64,000 bases of DNA from UBA1563 sp041671545 (GTDB taxonomy: Bacteria; Bacteroidota; Ignavibacteria; Ignavibacteriales; Ignavibacteriaceae). The first letter of the stretch is position 1; each line of letters begins with the position of its first letter. The stretch covers positions 124,001-188,000 of the forward strand of contig JBAZBI010000003.1 of assembly GCA_041671545.1 (NCBI GenBank), read 5' to 3'. Both the position numbers and the translations under genes were made by a program. Below are positions 26,003 to 34,771 of this stretch, in pieces. Under the pieces are notes generated by a model that ran no database searches, was not told the DNA's origin, and saw nothing but the letters and a program-made list of their open reading frames with translations.

Positions 26003-29000
26003 TTAAGTTTTTTTCCGCGCAAATATTCTTGCAATTTTACCTAAACTATCTTTACTAAATACATAAACACCTTTCTGTCCAAGGTCATCAAGAATACTAT
26101 AAACAACAGGAACAATAAAAAGTGTTAGCAAAGTAGAGGTAATTAAACCTCCAATTACCGCTTGCCCCATCGGCGCTCTGAATTCCGAACCTTCTCCAAA
26201 TCCAAAAGCTACCGGGATCATTCCAAAGATCATTGCGAACGTTGTCATCAAGATAGGACGAAGCCGTGTTGGTCCCGCTTTAATTAAAGCATCAAAGCGG
26301 TCAAGTCCTCGAGACCTTAACACGTTTGTATAATCTACAAGAAGGATTCCGTTCTTCGTTACTAATCCCATCAGCATAATTATTCCGATCATAGAAATTA
26401 CCGACAAAGTACTCCCGAAGAAAATGAGGAACAATACTGCTCCAATTATTGACATCGGCAATGCAAGCATAATTGAAAACGGATGAACAAAACTTTCAAA
26501 CTGCGCGGCAAGAACGATGTAAACAAAAATGATTGCCATTGCAAGCGAGAGTAAAATATTTGCGAACGATTCAGCTTGCTCTTCCCCTTGTCCTACAACG
26601 CTGATATTATAACCGGGAGGAACATTTATTTTTTTAATTTCTGCATCAGCATCTCCCAATATTTCGCCAAGCGTTCTGCCGTCAACATTTGCATCAACAC
26701 GCACTTCACGCTGACGCGCGTATCTCATTATCTTTGATGGACCTATTCCTTCACTAACCGAGACAATACTTGCGAGATCGATTAAAATGTCTTTTCCATC
26801 AATAGTTTTTTTATTGCTCTTTACAGTCATAAATGGAATTGTATTAGCGGAAGTTCTATCTTTTTTCTGCAGCCTTACCCGTACATCATATTGTTCATCA
26901 GCATCTTGAAATTTTGATGCGATGTAGCCATCAACCAAAGAGCGCACTGTTGATGCTATTAAAAAAGGATTAACGGCTAAATCCGAAGCCTTTTCACGAT
27001 CAATATTCAAACGGATTTCCGGTTTTGATGTTTCAAGATTATTCGATACATCAACCGTTCCGGCTGTTGATTTTACTATCTTTTCCACCTGATCCGCAAG
27101 TTTGCTTATTACTTTAATATCTTCACCGCGAATACTAAAGGTTACCGGTTTTTCATTTCCGCCGGGACCACCTTCAATCAAATAAGCTAATTTCGCTCCG
27201 GCAATTTTTTTGAATTCATTTCTTGATTCGGTAATTAATTGCCGAACACCTTTTTTTCGATCTTTCTTTTTAACAAGTTTTACAAGAATCGTTGCATCGG
27301 TAACCGGATTATTTGCCGATCCAATAGTGGTGAGTACTGTCGTTACTTCAGGTCTTTTAAGTAATGATTTTTCCATTTCCGCGCAGATGCTGCTCGTCTG
27401 TTCAAGCGAACTTCCCGGAGCGGCTTTCACATCAATTATAAATTGGTTCTGATCGATAAAAGGAAAGAACTCCGCGCCCAATAATCCCATAAGAACAAAA
27501 CTTGAAAGAAATACGGCGATCGAAATAAAGATTACCGATTTACGGTGAAGCAGCGACCAATTTAAAGCGGTTTTATACTTCGCACTTAAGATTTCAAAAA
27601 AGTGATTAAAGTAATAAAGAATTTTGTGAAAAAAGTTTCCTTCTTTTGATAACTCTTCGTCATCTTTTCTAAGCCATTTAGATGATAGCATCGGCGTTAA
27701 CGTGAAAGCGACAAAGAGAGAAACGAGAACCGCTGCCGAGATCGTTATTCCGAATTGATAAAAGAATTGTCCCACGATACCCGGCATAAATGCTACAGGA
27801 ACAAACACTGCAACGATCGTAAATGTTGTAGCCATAACCGCAAGACCGATTTCCTGAGAAGCGTTCTTCGCTGCTTGAATGGCTCCTTCTCCTTGCTGCA
27901 TGTGCCGGTAAATATTTTCGATAACAACTATCGCATCATCGATCAATAATCCAACGGCAAGAGACAAAGCTAAGAGGGACATCATATTCAACGTAAAGTT
28001 TAACGCGTACATTACAAGAAAACTTGCAATGATTGAAGATGGAAGTGCGAGTCCGCTTATAATTGTTGCTCTAAAGTTGGCGAGGAAAAGATAAATTACG
28101 ATGATCGCCAACAAACCGCCGTAAACAATATCGAACAACACATCGTTTACCGAGTCTTCAATGTAAGTGCTGTTATCCTGTGCGAGTACAAGGTTCACAT
28201 CGGCAGGAAGTTCTTTTTTCAATTTAGCAATCTGCTTATGAACCTCTTCAGCAACCTTAACGGTATTGCTTCCGGACTGTTTTATTAACTCCAATCCTAC
28301 AGCGGAGACACCATTCATTCTTGTTAAACTTGTTTTTTCTTTCGTCCCGTCAACTACGTTAGCTACTTCCGAGAGATAGACATTCTTTCCCATCGGCGTG
28401 GCAACAATTACCCGTTTAAAATCTTCAACAGATTTATACTTTCCCATCGTGCGTAATAAAATCTGCCGCGGACCGTTGGTTATATTTCCACCGGGAATTT
28501 CAACATTTGAAGTTCCAACGTTTTGAATTACATCTTGAATGGAAATATTGTACGCTTTTAATTTTGATGCATCAACTTCAACTTGAATTTCTCTCTCCGC
28601 ACCGCCGACAAGATTTATCGCACCAACGCCGGGGATGTTTTCCAACCGCTTTTTAATTACATTTTTTGTGTAGGTAGTTAAATCTTTTTCCGATCTGTTG
28701 CCGGAAACGGAAAGGTTCATAATCGGTAGACTTTGAAAATCAAATCTTTGAATTACAGGGTCTTCAATTTCAGCAGGAAGGTTAGCGCGGATCGCTGCAA
28801 CTTTTTCCCGCACTTCTTGAGCAGCAGCTTTTCCATCAACTTCAAGTTTAAATGCGATAACGGCAATGGATACGCCCTCTTGCGAAGTTGATTGAATAAA
28901 ATCAACACCTGCAATGGGGTTTACGGCTTCTTCAATTTTTTTTGTTACGTCCGATTCAATTTGTTCCGGTCCCGCACCGGGGAGTATTGTTGTAACAATT

Positions 29001-29134
29001 ACAAAAGGAATATCTACGTTTGGATAAAGATCAATATTTAATTTTATGTACGAAAAAAATCCAAGCACAATTAGCGCCGCGATCATCATGGTCGCGAACA
29101 CCGGGCGTTGGATAGATACATCAGCTAATTTCAT
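26003..29134 (-). CDS. RND-family inner-membrane efflux transporter (AcrB/HAE1 type)
   Basis: 1043 residues, the family length. The N-terminal helix and porter start are typical (LNIDLYPNVDIPFVIVTTIL). TM4 carries the paired proton-relay aspartates in LALSLAVGLLIDDAIVVIEN. The second half repeats the fold, with GIIMLMGLVTKNGILLVDYT and RLRPILMTTFAMIFGMIPVA. It is a proton-driven antiporter that takes substrates from the periplasm or inner membrane into a TolC channel. It is the third gene of a TolC-MFP-RND operon; the adaptor gene lies 121 bp upstream. Drug or solvent specificity cannot be read. Confidence 0.95.
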   Translation of the reverse strand: MKLADVSIQRPVFATMMIAALIVLGFFSYIKLNIDLYPNVDIPFVIVTTILPGAGPEQIESDVTKKIEEAVNPIAGVDFIQSTSQEGVSIAVIAFKLEVDGKAAAQEVREKVAAIRANLPAEIEDPVIQRFDFQSLPIMNLSVSGNRSEKDLTTYTKNVIKKRLENIPGVGAINLVGGAEREIQVEVDASKLKAYNISIQDVIQNVGTSNVEIPGGNITNGPRQILLRTMGKYKSVEDFKRVIVATPMGKNVYLSEVANVVDGTKEKTSLTRMNGVSAVGLELIKQSGSNTVKVAEEVHKQIAKLKKELPADVNLVLAQDNSTYIEDSVNDVLFDIVYGGLLAIIVIYLFLANFRATIISGLALPSSIIASFLVMYALNFTLNMMSLLALSLAVGLLIDDAIVVIENIYRHMQQGEGAIQAAKNASQEIGLAVMATTFTIVAVFVPVAFMPGIVGQFFYQFGITISAAVLVSLFVAFTLTPMLSSKWLRKDDEELSKEGNFFHKILYYFNHFFEILSAKYKTALNWSLLHRKSVIFISIAVFLSSFVLMGLLGAEFFPFIDQNQFIIDVKAAPGSSLEQTSSICAEMEKSLLKRPEVTTVLTTIGSANNPVTDATILVKLVKKKDRKKGVRQLITESRNEFKKIAGAKLAYLIEGGPGGNEKPVTFSIRGEDIKVISKLADQVEKIVKSTAGTVDVSNNLETSKPEIRLNIDREKASDLAVNPFLIASTVRSLVDGYIASKFQDADEQYDVRVRLQKKDRTSANTIPFMTVKSNKKTIDGKDILIDLASIVSVSEGIGPSKIMRYARQREVRVDANVDGRTLGEILGDADAEIKKINVPPGYNISVVGQGEEQAESFANILLSLAMAIIFVYIVLAAQFESFVHPFSIMLALPMSIIGAVLFLIFFGSTLSVISMIGIIMLMGLVTKNGILLVDYTNVLRSRGLDRFDALIKAGPTRLRPILMTTFAMIFGMIPVAFGFGEGSEFRAPMGQAVIGGLITSTLLTLFIVPVVYSILDDLGQKGVYVFSKDSLGKIARIFARKKT

Positions 29135-29165
29135 AAAAGTCCCTTAAACATAATTTTGAGTTTTC

Positions 29166-29195
29166 TCAGCCAGAGGCTGATCCGCCTATAGCGGA
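29166..29195. repeat. Tandem small hairpins (dispersed repeat units)
   Basis: TCAGCCAGAGGCTGA is followed directly by TCCGCCTATAGCGGA. The first recurs as TCAGCCAAAGGCTGA at 41087-41101. The second resembles the TCCGCCGCGGCGGA core of the composite repeat. They lie in the adaptor-RND gap and could affect expression of the RND gene relative to the adaptor. Confidence 0.5.
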
Positions 29196-29255
29196 AGTGG
29201 TCATTGATTAGAAGTTTTTACTACTGACCATTGACAAATGACTATTCTTTATCAA

Positions 29256-30305
29256 CTAATAATGAACCGAACTTCCTTCTTTAAGATTATTCATTCCTAC
29301 CGTCACGATCACTTCTCCTTCTTTCAAGCCGGATAAAACTTCTGTAAAAGTATCATTTGAAAGTCCTTGAGTTACCAACTTAAAATAGGCTCTGTTGTTT
29401 TCAATTGTAAAAACTCCGGAACCTTTTTCAGTAATAGTTATTGCTCTGCTTGGAACCGAGAGCGAACCTTTTTGCGATTTTAATTCTACATCAGCTTTGC
29501 AAAACATTCCCGGTTTAAACCATCTGTCGGAAGTGTTCGGGAAAATTCCTTTAACTTCAAATGTGCGGGATTCAACTTCCGCCGATCTTGCCGATTGTGA
29601 GATTTTCCCGTTCCGTACATTTCCCGCATTCAATTCAGAATAAATTTTTACCGGTTGACCGATAGAGAATTTCGGAAGATCAATTTCACTTACATTAAAT
29701 ATTATTTTCATTGAATTAATGTTAGCTACCGTTACTAACGGCATTCCAACCATAGCAAGATCGCCAACGTTTGCGTTTACAGCAGTAACTACTCCGCTTA
29801 TCGGAGAAGTTAATTCTACCGAACTTTTTGCAGCTTCATAATTTGCTTTTGCAATGCTGAATCCCGTTTGCGTTCCATCTAAAAGCTGCTGAGAAACAGC
29901 TCCCTCTTTAAATAATGCTTCCATGCGGTGTAAATCTTTTTCCGCATTCTTAAATGCTGCTTCAGCTTGATAATATTGTGATGCCGCTCCGGCTTTATCA
30001 AGTTGAATTATCAACTGTCCCGCTTTAACCGCATCACCGACTTTCACCTTAACTGTGACAATTCGTTCGGGAAGTTTTGCAACAATATTTGCCTGGTCTT
30101 CTCCTTCAAGCGTACCGCTGAATGATTTTGTTAATACAATTTCTTTCAGCTCAACTTTTGCAATTTGCACCGGAATGATATCAAGATCGGTATTCTTTTT
30201 TGCAGCCGGTTCGGCTTCTTCTTTCTTCGCGCAGCTAACAAGTGATAAAAGCAACGCCCCGACAAATATATATTTTGTACAAATAACAGATAATCTTTTT
30301 AACAT
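29256..30305 (-). CDS. RND periplasmic adaptor lipoprotein (MFP family)
   Basis: 349 residues. The signal peptide ends in a lipobox (LLLSLVSCAKKEE), so the mature protein should be anchored by a lipidated Cys. A short coiled-coil hairpin, a lipoyl-like domain (VTVKVKVGDAVKAGQLIIQL, ~75-95) and beta-barrel domains follow in the normal MFP order. It connects the RND transporter to the TolC-like protein encoded 51 bp upstream. Confidence 0.9.
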   Translation of the reverse strand: MLKRLSVICTKYIFVGALLLSLVSCAKKEEAEPAAKKNTDLDIIPVQIAKVELKEIVLTKSFSGTLEGEDQANIVAKLPERIVTVKVKVGDAVKAGQLIIQLDKAGAASQYYQAEAAFKNAEKDLHRMEALFKEGAVSQQLLDGTQTGFSIAKANYEAAKSSVELTSPISGVVTAVNANVGDLAMVGMPLVTVANINSMKIIFNVSEIDLPKFSIGQPVKIYSELNAGNVRNGKISQSARSAEVESRTFEVKGIFPNTSDRWFKPGMFCKADVELKSQKGSLSVPSRAITITEKGSGVFTIENNRAYFKLVTQGLSNDTFTEVLSGLKEGEVIVTVGMNNLKEGSSVHY

Positions 30306-30356
30306 CGCTTAAAATTTCTCCTTGAATAAAATTGATATAATTTTTACCGGTTAAAC

Positions 30357-31712
30357 TTATTCTCCAATACTGACCGCATATTCCCACTCGGCTTTCGCCA
30401 TTAAATAATCATAGATTGCCTGGGCATAGTTAGTGTTCGCAAACGTTAAAGCGGCTTGCGTGTCGATCAACTCCAACTGCGTACCCACACCACTCTTAAA
30501 GCGTGTTTGCGAAATTTTTAACGCTTTGTCCGCCTGCTGTAAACTTTTTTGCTGTGCGTCAATTCTTTTTTTCGCTTCCTCCATCTTCATCATCGCTTGT
30601 TGAACCTGGATAGAAATACCTTCTTCTAATTTTCTTCTTGATAAACCGACTTTCTCTTTGTCGATCGTCGCTTGCTCAATTCTGGCACCGCGCCTGAAAC
30701 CATCAAACAATGTGTAGTTAAGTTGCAAACCAACGAGCAGATTATTCGCCCAGTTATAATTTTTGAAACGAAAGGTGTTTTCTTGTGACTGCCATTGGTA
30801 CTGACTGAACAAGGCTAACGTAGGATAATATTCAGATTTCTCGATAGTAATATTTTTATCAAGCAGCGATTCTTGAATTGAAAGTTGGTGGACCAACGGA
30901 CTTTTTGCAACTGCGGTAAGTTCTGTCTCTTCCAAAATATTTCCGGGAATATCTTCAAAGATAAATTCTCCTTTTACTTCTATCGGTGTCTTAATGTTGA
31001 TCCCAAGAAGATTTTTTAATGCGTTCTTTGTTAATTCCAGATTATTTTCCGTTTGAATTAACAACGGCTGCGTGTTTGCCATCTGCACTTCTGCCCGCAG
31101 ATTATCATACTCGGATGCAACTCCTTGTTTGTATAAAGCCGAAACGTTTTCAGAGTTCGCTTTTGCAACTTCATAACTTTGTCTGCTTACTTTTACCATC
31201 TCTTTCATTAAAAGAACAGTGTAAAAAGTTTTTTTTACGTTCAAACTTATTTCTTGTTTGGTTGCCTTATTTCCCGCTTTTGACATCTGCGCGTATTCAT
31301 CGGCAATTTTAATGGCGGTGTTTACTTTTTGGCTGTAAATAACCTGAGACAAAGTTATCCCGGCGCTGTAACTGTTTTTTGAACCTATCTCAAACGTTAA
31401 CGTTTGGTCGGATGGATTGAATGCATTATTTGGCGGAATGAACATTACCGGAAGTTTTATATTCCTTGCGTAACTTGCTGTAAAATCAATTCGCGGATAA
31501 GCATTTGAGTATGCTTCATCGATCTGTTCTTCCGCTTTGAGCATATCTTTTTCGGAAATCTTTACATCCCAGTTTTTTTCGAGAGAGATTTTAAGGGCGT
31601 CTTTTAAGGTTAAAACGAGTGTGCTGTCTCTGTTTTGCGAAAAGGATTCTTTTTGAATAACAAAAAGAATGAGCAGTGTAAGAAAAATATTTAGAGAAAT
31701 TCTATTGGTCAT
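30357..31712 (-). CDS. TolC-family outer-membrane channel of the RND pump
   Basis: 451 residues. A signal peptide (LNIFLTLLILFVIQKESFSQ) is followed by OEP repeats LKDALKISLEKNWDVKISEK and QVQQAMMKMEEAKKRIDAQQ, with the end IYDYLMAKAEWEYAVSIGE typical of TolC-like proteins. It is the first gene of the TolC-adaptor-RND operon. The 245-bp upstream gap, which contains GGGGTGTCCCC, separates it from the restriction genes and probably holds its promoter. Confidence 0.9.
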   Translation of the reverse strand: MTNRISLNIFLTLLILFVIQKESFSQNRDSTLVLTLKDALKISLEKNWDVKISEKDMLKAEEQIDEAYSNAYPRIDFTASYARNIKLPVMFIPPNNAFNPSDQTLTFEIGSKNSYSAGITLSQVIYSQKVNTAIKIADEYAQMSKAGNKATKQEISLNVKKTFYTVLLMKEMVKVSRQSYEVAKANSENVSALYKQGVASEYDNLRAEVQMANTQPLLIQTENNLELTKNALKNLLGINIKTPIEVKGEFIFEDIPGNILEETELTAVAKSPLVHQLSIQESLLDKNITIEKSEYYPTLALFSQYQWQSQENTFRFKNYNWANNLLVGLQLNYTLFDGFRRGARIEQATIDKEKVGLSRRKLEEGISIQVQQAMMKMEEAKKRIDAQQKSLQQADKALKISQTRFKSGVGTQLELIDTQAALTFANTNYAQAIYDYLMAKAEWEYAVSIGE

Positions 31713-31957
31713 TAATTCGATCCTCTAATAGTTCGTTTTTGTGTTTGCGCAATTGAAGTATAAACCGGAGGGATTCCCCTTGTTGAAAGAATATAATTTA
31801 AACAGCAAAAGTTTCTCCGGCTTTTGTAGTAAAACTTTCAAAGTACCGGTACTAAAATAGAGAAGTGAACTGGAATATCGAAAAAAAATGGATTAGCGGT
31901 TATTAGATAATTTGAGCGGTGGGGTGTCCCCAAATATCCCCGAACGATATTAATATT

Positions 31958-33019
31958 TTAGAGTAATTGACTTAGTGTGTTGTACCTATCGCTATTGTAA
32001 TTACCATTTCCGTCGAAAGCGGTTTTATTATATACTCTTGTTAACTTTTTATCCGAACCGATTTGCCTTAATATCTCTACATCGTTTGATATTAATTCTA
32101 TTTCGGAAAACAAGTTCCATTCGGTTAGTTGGACTATATATTCCGGTTTGTCTCTTTTCGTGTTGTCATTTAACAATTTAAATTTATCTAAAAATGAAGT
32201 AGTAGAAATGACATTGATAATATCTAGTATTTCTTCCATCGTGTTTTGTTGACCCGATAGTAAGTCCCACAACTCACTTGCAACCAATGATTCATTTGAA
32301 GCAAAGTATTTGTTCATGTTAATTATGGAACCTAAAAATCGTGGTTTATTAAAACTTGTGATGGCTTCATCTGTTGGATTTACCGTCGGATCAAATGGAA
32401 ACCCGATGTAAAAATTAATTTGCTTTCCGGGGAATAGTCTATATAAAGCCGCTTTCCCTTCAAGTATTTTTTGTTTCTCTCCTCTCATCTCACCGGAATT
32501 TGGTTTTACTGTTTTCAATTCAATTGCGGTTATTGCATTTGTATCTTCAAAGAAAACATCTGCTGAGAAATCTATTGAACTAACCAGTGAGGCATTAATA
32601 TTTTGAAATAGTAAATTATTCTCGGAAGTTAAATCGGGTATGGTTGTTGAGTTACTGAGATTAGTAATAATCTTATTGATGTTGTCCTTTTGCGTCTGCG
32701 TTATTTCTAAATTACCCGATTTTTTTGAAGTATATTCTCTCTTTTCTCCATCACATAAATGATGCGCAACATTCTCAAAAAAGGTTTGGCCCAAAGTAGT
32801 GTTTAAACCTTGCAGCCAACTGCTTAAACTAATAAAGAAAGGAGTATCTGAAACTTTTCCGTTTAGTTTGTCCGAGAATGCTCTTAGAAAAGACTCATGA
32901 AAAGGAGCGTTTCTATTATTAGAAGCATCTTCGGGGAAACTTTCAAACCTGGTTACTAAAGTTTTTATAACCTCAATAGATATTTCTTCTTTTATATTAT
33001 TGGCTAATTCCATTATCAT
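31958..33019 (-). CDS. Type II restriction endonuclease, TdeIII-like
   Basis: 353 residues. The N-terminal NRNAPFHESFLRAF (~35-48), LNTTLGQTFFENVAHHL (~73-89) and the later GFPFDPTVNP (~206-215) fit the TdeIII family of restriction enzymes. A PD-(D/E)xK-like core can be read as ADVFFEDTNAITAIELKTVK, with Asp154 or Asp159, Glu167 and Lys169 as likely catalytic residues. The founding enzyme is reported to cut GGNCC, but the specificity here is not shown. It is the third gene after the methyltransferase and AIPR genes, 15 bp after the latter. Its AT-rich composition suggests transfer as a cassette. Confidence 0.75.
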   Translation of the reverse strand: MIMELANNIKEEISIEVIKTLVTRFESFPEDASNNRNAPFHESFLRAFSDKLNGKVSDTPFFISLSSWLQGLNTTLGQTFFENVAHHLCDGEKREYTSKKSGNLEITQTQKDNINKIITNLSNSTTIPDLTSENNLLFQNINASLVSSIDFSADVFFEDTNAITAIELKTVKPNSGEMRGEKQKILEGKAALYRLFPGKQINFYIGFPFDPTVNPTDEAITSFNKPRFLGSIINMNKYFASNESLVASELWDLLSGQQNTMEEILDIINVISTTSFLDKFKLLNDNTKRDKPEYIVQLTEWNLFSEIELISNDVEILRQIGSDKKLTRVYNKTAFDGNGNYNSDRYNTLSQLL

Positions 33020-33034
33020 TTAATATTGTTTGTC

Positions 33035-34771
33035 TTAATCAGTGTTAATATAATCATGTAAATTCTTCTTGAAATCCTGTGTTATCGGGTTTGAATAAGC
33101 TCCCTTAGGTCGATCATAATTACTCTTTTTGAATATTTCAATAACGATATCAATCTTCTCTTTAAAGACATTCTCATTTCGAAGAGCATTTAATAATTTG
33201 TCATAACTATTTTCTCTCCTCTGTTCAATCTTTATTGAATAATTCTTGGGATTTTTCAGATAACCTTCATGGAATTGTAAGTCCTCAACCAAGTATCTAA
33301 ACCCCATAAATATATGATATCTGTATTTATTAAACTCCTTATAGACCTCATTTGTTTGCACTAACTTTTCCCATTTCGTAGAAATCAAACCTGACAAATA
33401 ATATGGAACAAGAACGTGTTCTTTCTGAAAAAATCTATCTTTATAAAGTAGAACAACCTTACCAATGTTTCCGGCCACTAAATGTGGTAAATCATAAAAC
33501 ATAGCCATAAAACTTTTTAATTGTTCTTTAATTTCAATGATATTATTTCTGCTCAAAACCATGTTTGCATATTGATTTGTACGTCTTTCATAATATATTC
33601 CATCATGTCCCCTATTTGCGGAATAAAAGTCTTCGAGCGTTTTTTGAAATTGAGTTATTGCAAATAATTGTTCTTCGGTAAATTTTGATTGGCTGTTAGT
33701 AGTTAAAATTATCTCATCTCTCAAATTTTCATCTTTTGTAATAACAACTTTCAATGGAATTAATACATTGTCTATGTTTGGAATATCCTTGCATTCGAAT
33801 AAAACGTTTGAAGTTTGGCATCCATTGACGATTTGGTAATTCTCTAATATTAATGTGTTACCTTTCCCAGAATTTAGATCTGCAATAACTGTTACACCAT
33901 TATTTAAGAGAGAAAACTCGTTAAATTTTCCACTATCCAATGTTTTCTTTATACCTTGGTTTATTGGATTGTCAAATCCTAAAAAATCTCTAAGGTTATC
34001 ATTGAACAAACTTTTTAGCTTAATTTGTCCAGAATCCATTATGAGGTTTCTGAACTCTGAAAAAGGTATGAACCCTATATATGCTTCATCAACATTTGTA
34101 ATATTATTTAATGGAATCTTATTGTCGAATTTAAACGATGCAATTAATGGGCTGATAGCTTTCTTATGCTTTGAAATCAGAGTCGACTTGTCTACTAATT
34201 CTATATCGATTGTGGCAAACAGATTGTATTTCCTCAACTGTTCTATTTTCAATTCCCTAGTAGCGTCCATCGAAGTTTGTTTTTCTTGCTTTTGTCCAAG
34301 TGATATGTAGGAACAATGCAACTTTAATTCTCTAATAGTTCCCAATCGTAATAATAACTTCTTATAAATTTCTTTTGAATTTTCGAATTCGACTATATTG
34401 TACTTTGGGTTATCACAAAAGAAATCAATAACGACATCCAAAAAGTTACCCAGTTCTGTATCACTAAAGGCTTCACTTGTTTTTGATTGGAAAAAATAAA
34501 CATCAACCAACAAACTTTGATTTTCAAAATTTTCTATTTCATCGCTGGTCAATATTAGTTTTTCATTTACACAAAAAGCAATAGCGTCAACCCCTTTGGC
34601 TTGACCAGTAGAAATATTTTCCAAATCACTTTTCAGTAGATTTCCATTTATTTCCTGACTAAGTATTGAGTAAGCCGCAAAAAATTCAAATTTGTCTGAT
34701 TCCTTCAAATCTTGTTGGAATCCGAGTTTGTTAATAAAGTTGTCTAAATGAGATTTAGTTATACTATCCAT
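33035..34771 (-). CDS. AIPR-family protein (abortive infection phage resistance)
   Basis: 578 residues. The AIPR signature is clear: LFNDNLRDFLG (255-265), NNGVTVIA (290-297) and YQIVNGCQTSN (312-322). The N-terminal part has VDAIAF and DVYFFQSKTS (~61-100), which looks like the D...QxK of a nuclease-like core; that reading is inference. AIPR proteins occur in defence loci, often with restriction-modification genes, and their exact role is not settled. Here the gene overlaps the methyltransferase by 8 bp and precedes the endonuclease by 15 bp, so all three are expressed together. Confidence 0.85.
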   Translation of the reverse strand: MDSITKSHLDNFINKLGFQQDLKESDKFEFFAAYSILSQEINGNLLKSDLENISTGQAKGVDAIAFCVNEKLILTSDEIENFENQSLLVDVYFFQSKTSEAFSDTELGNFLDVVIDFFCDNPKYNIVEFENSKEIYKKLLLRLGTIRELKLHCSYISLGQKQEKQTSMDATRELKIEQLRKYNLFATIDIELVDKSTLISKHKKAISPLIASFKFDNKIPLNNITNVDEAYIGFIPFSEFRNLIMDSGQIKLKSLFNDNLRDFLGFDNPINQGIKKTLDSGKFNEFSLLNNGVTVIADLNSGKGNTLILENYQIVNGCQTSNVLFECKDIPNIDNVLIPLKVVITKDENLRDEIILTTNSQSKFTEEQLFAITQFQKTLEDFYSANRGHDGIYYERRTNQYANMVLSRNNIIEIKEQLKSFMAMFYDLPHLVAGNIGKVVLLYKDRFFQKEHVLVPYYLSGLISTKWEKLVQTNEVYKEFNKYRYHIFMGFRYLVEDLQFHEGYLKNPKNYSIKIEQRRENSYDKLLNALRNENVFKEKIDIVIEIFKKSNYDRPKGAYSNPITQDFKKNLHDYINTD

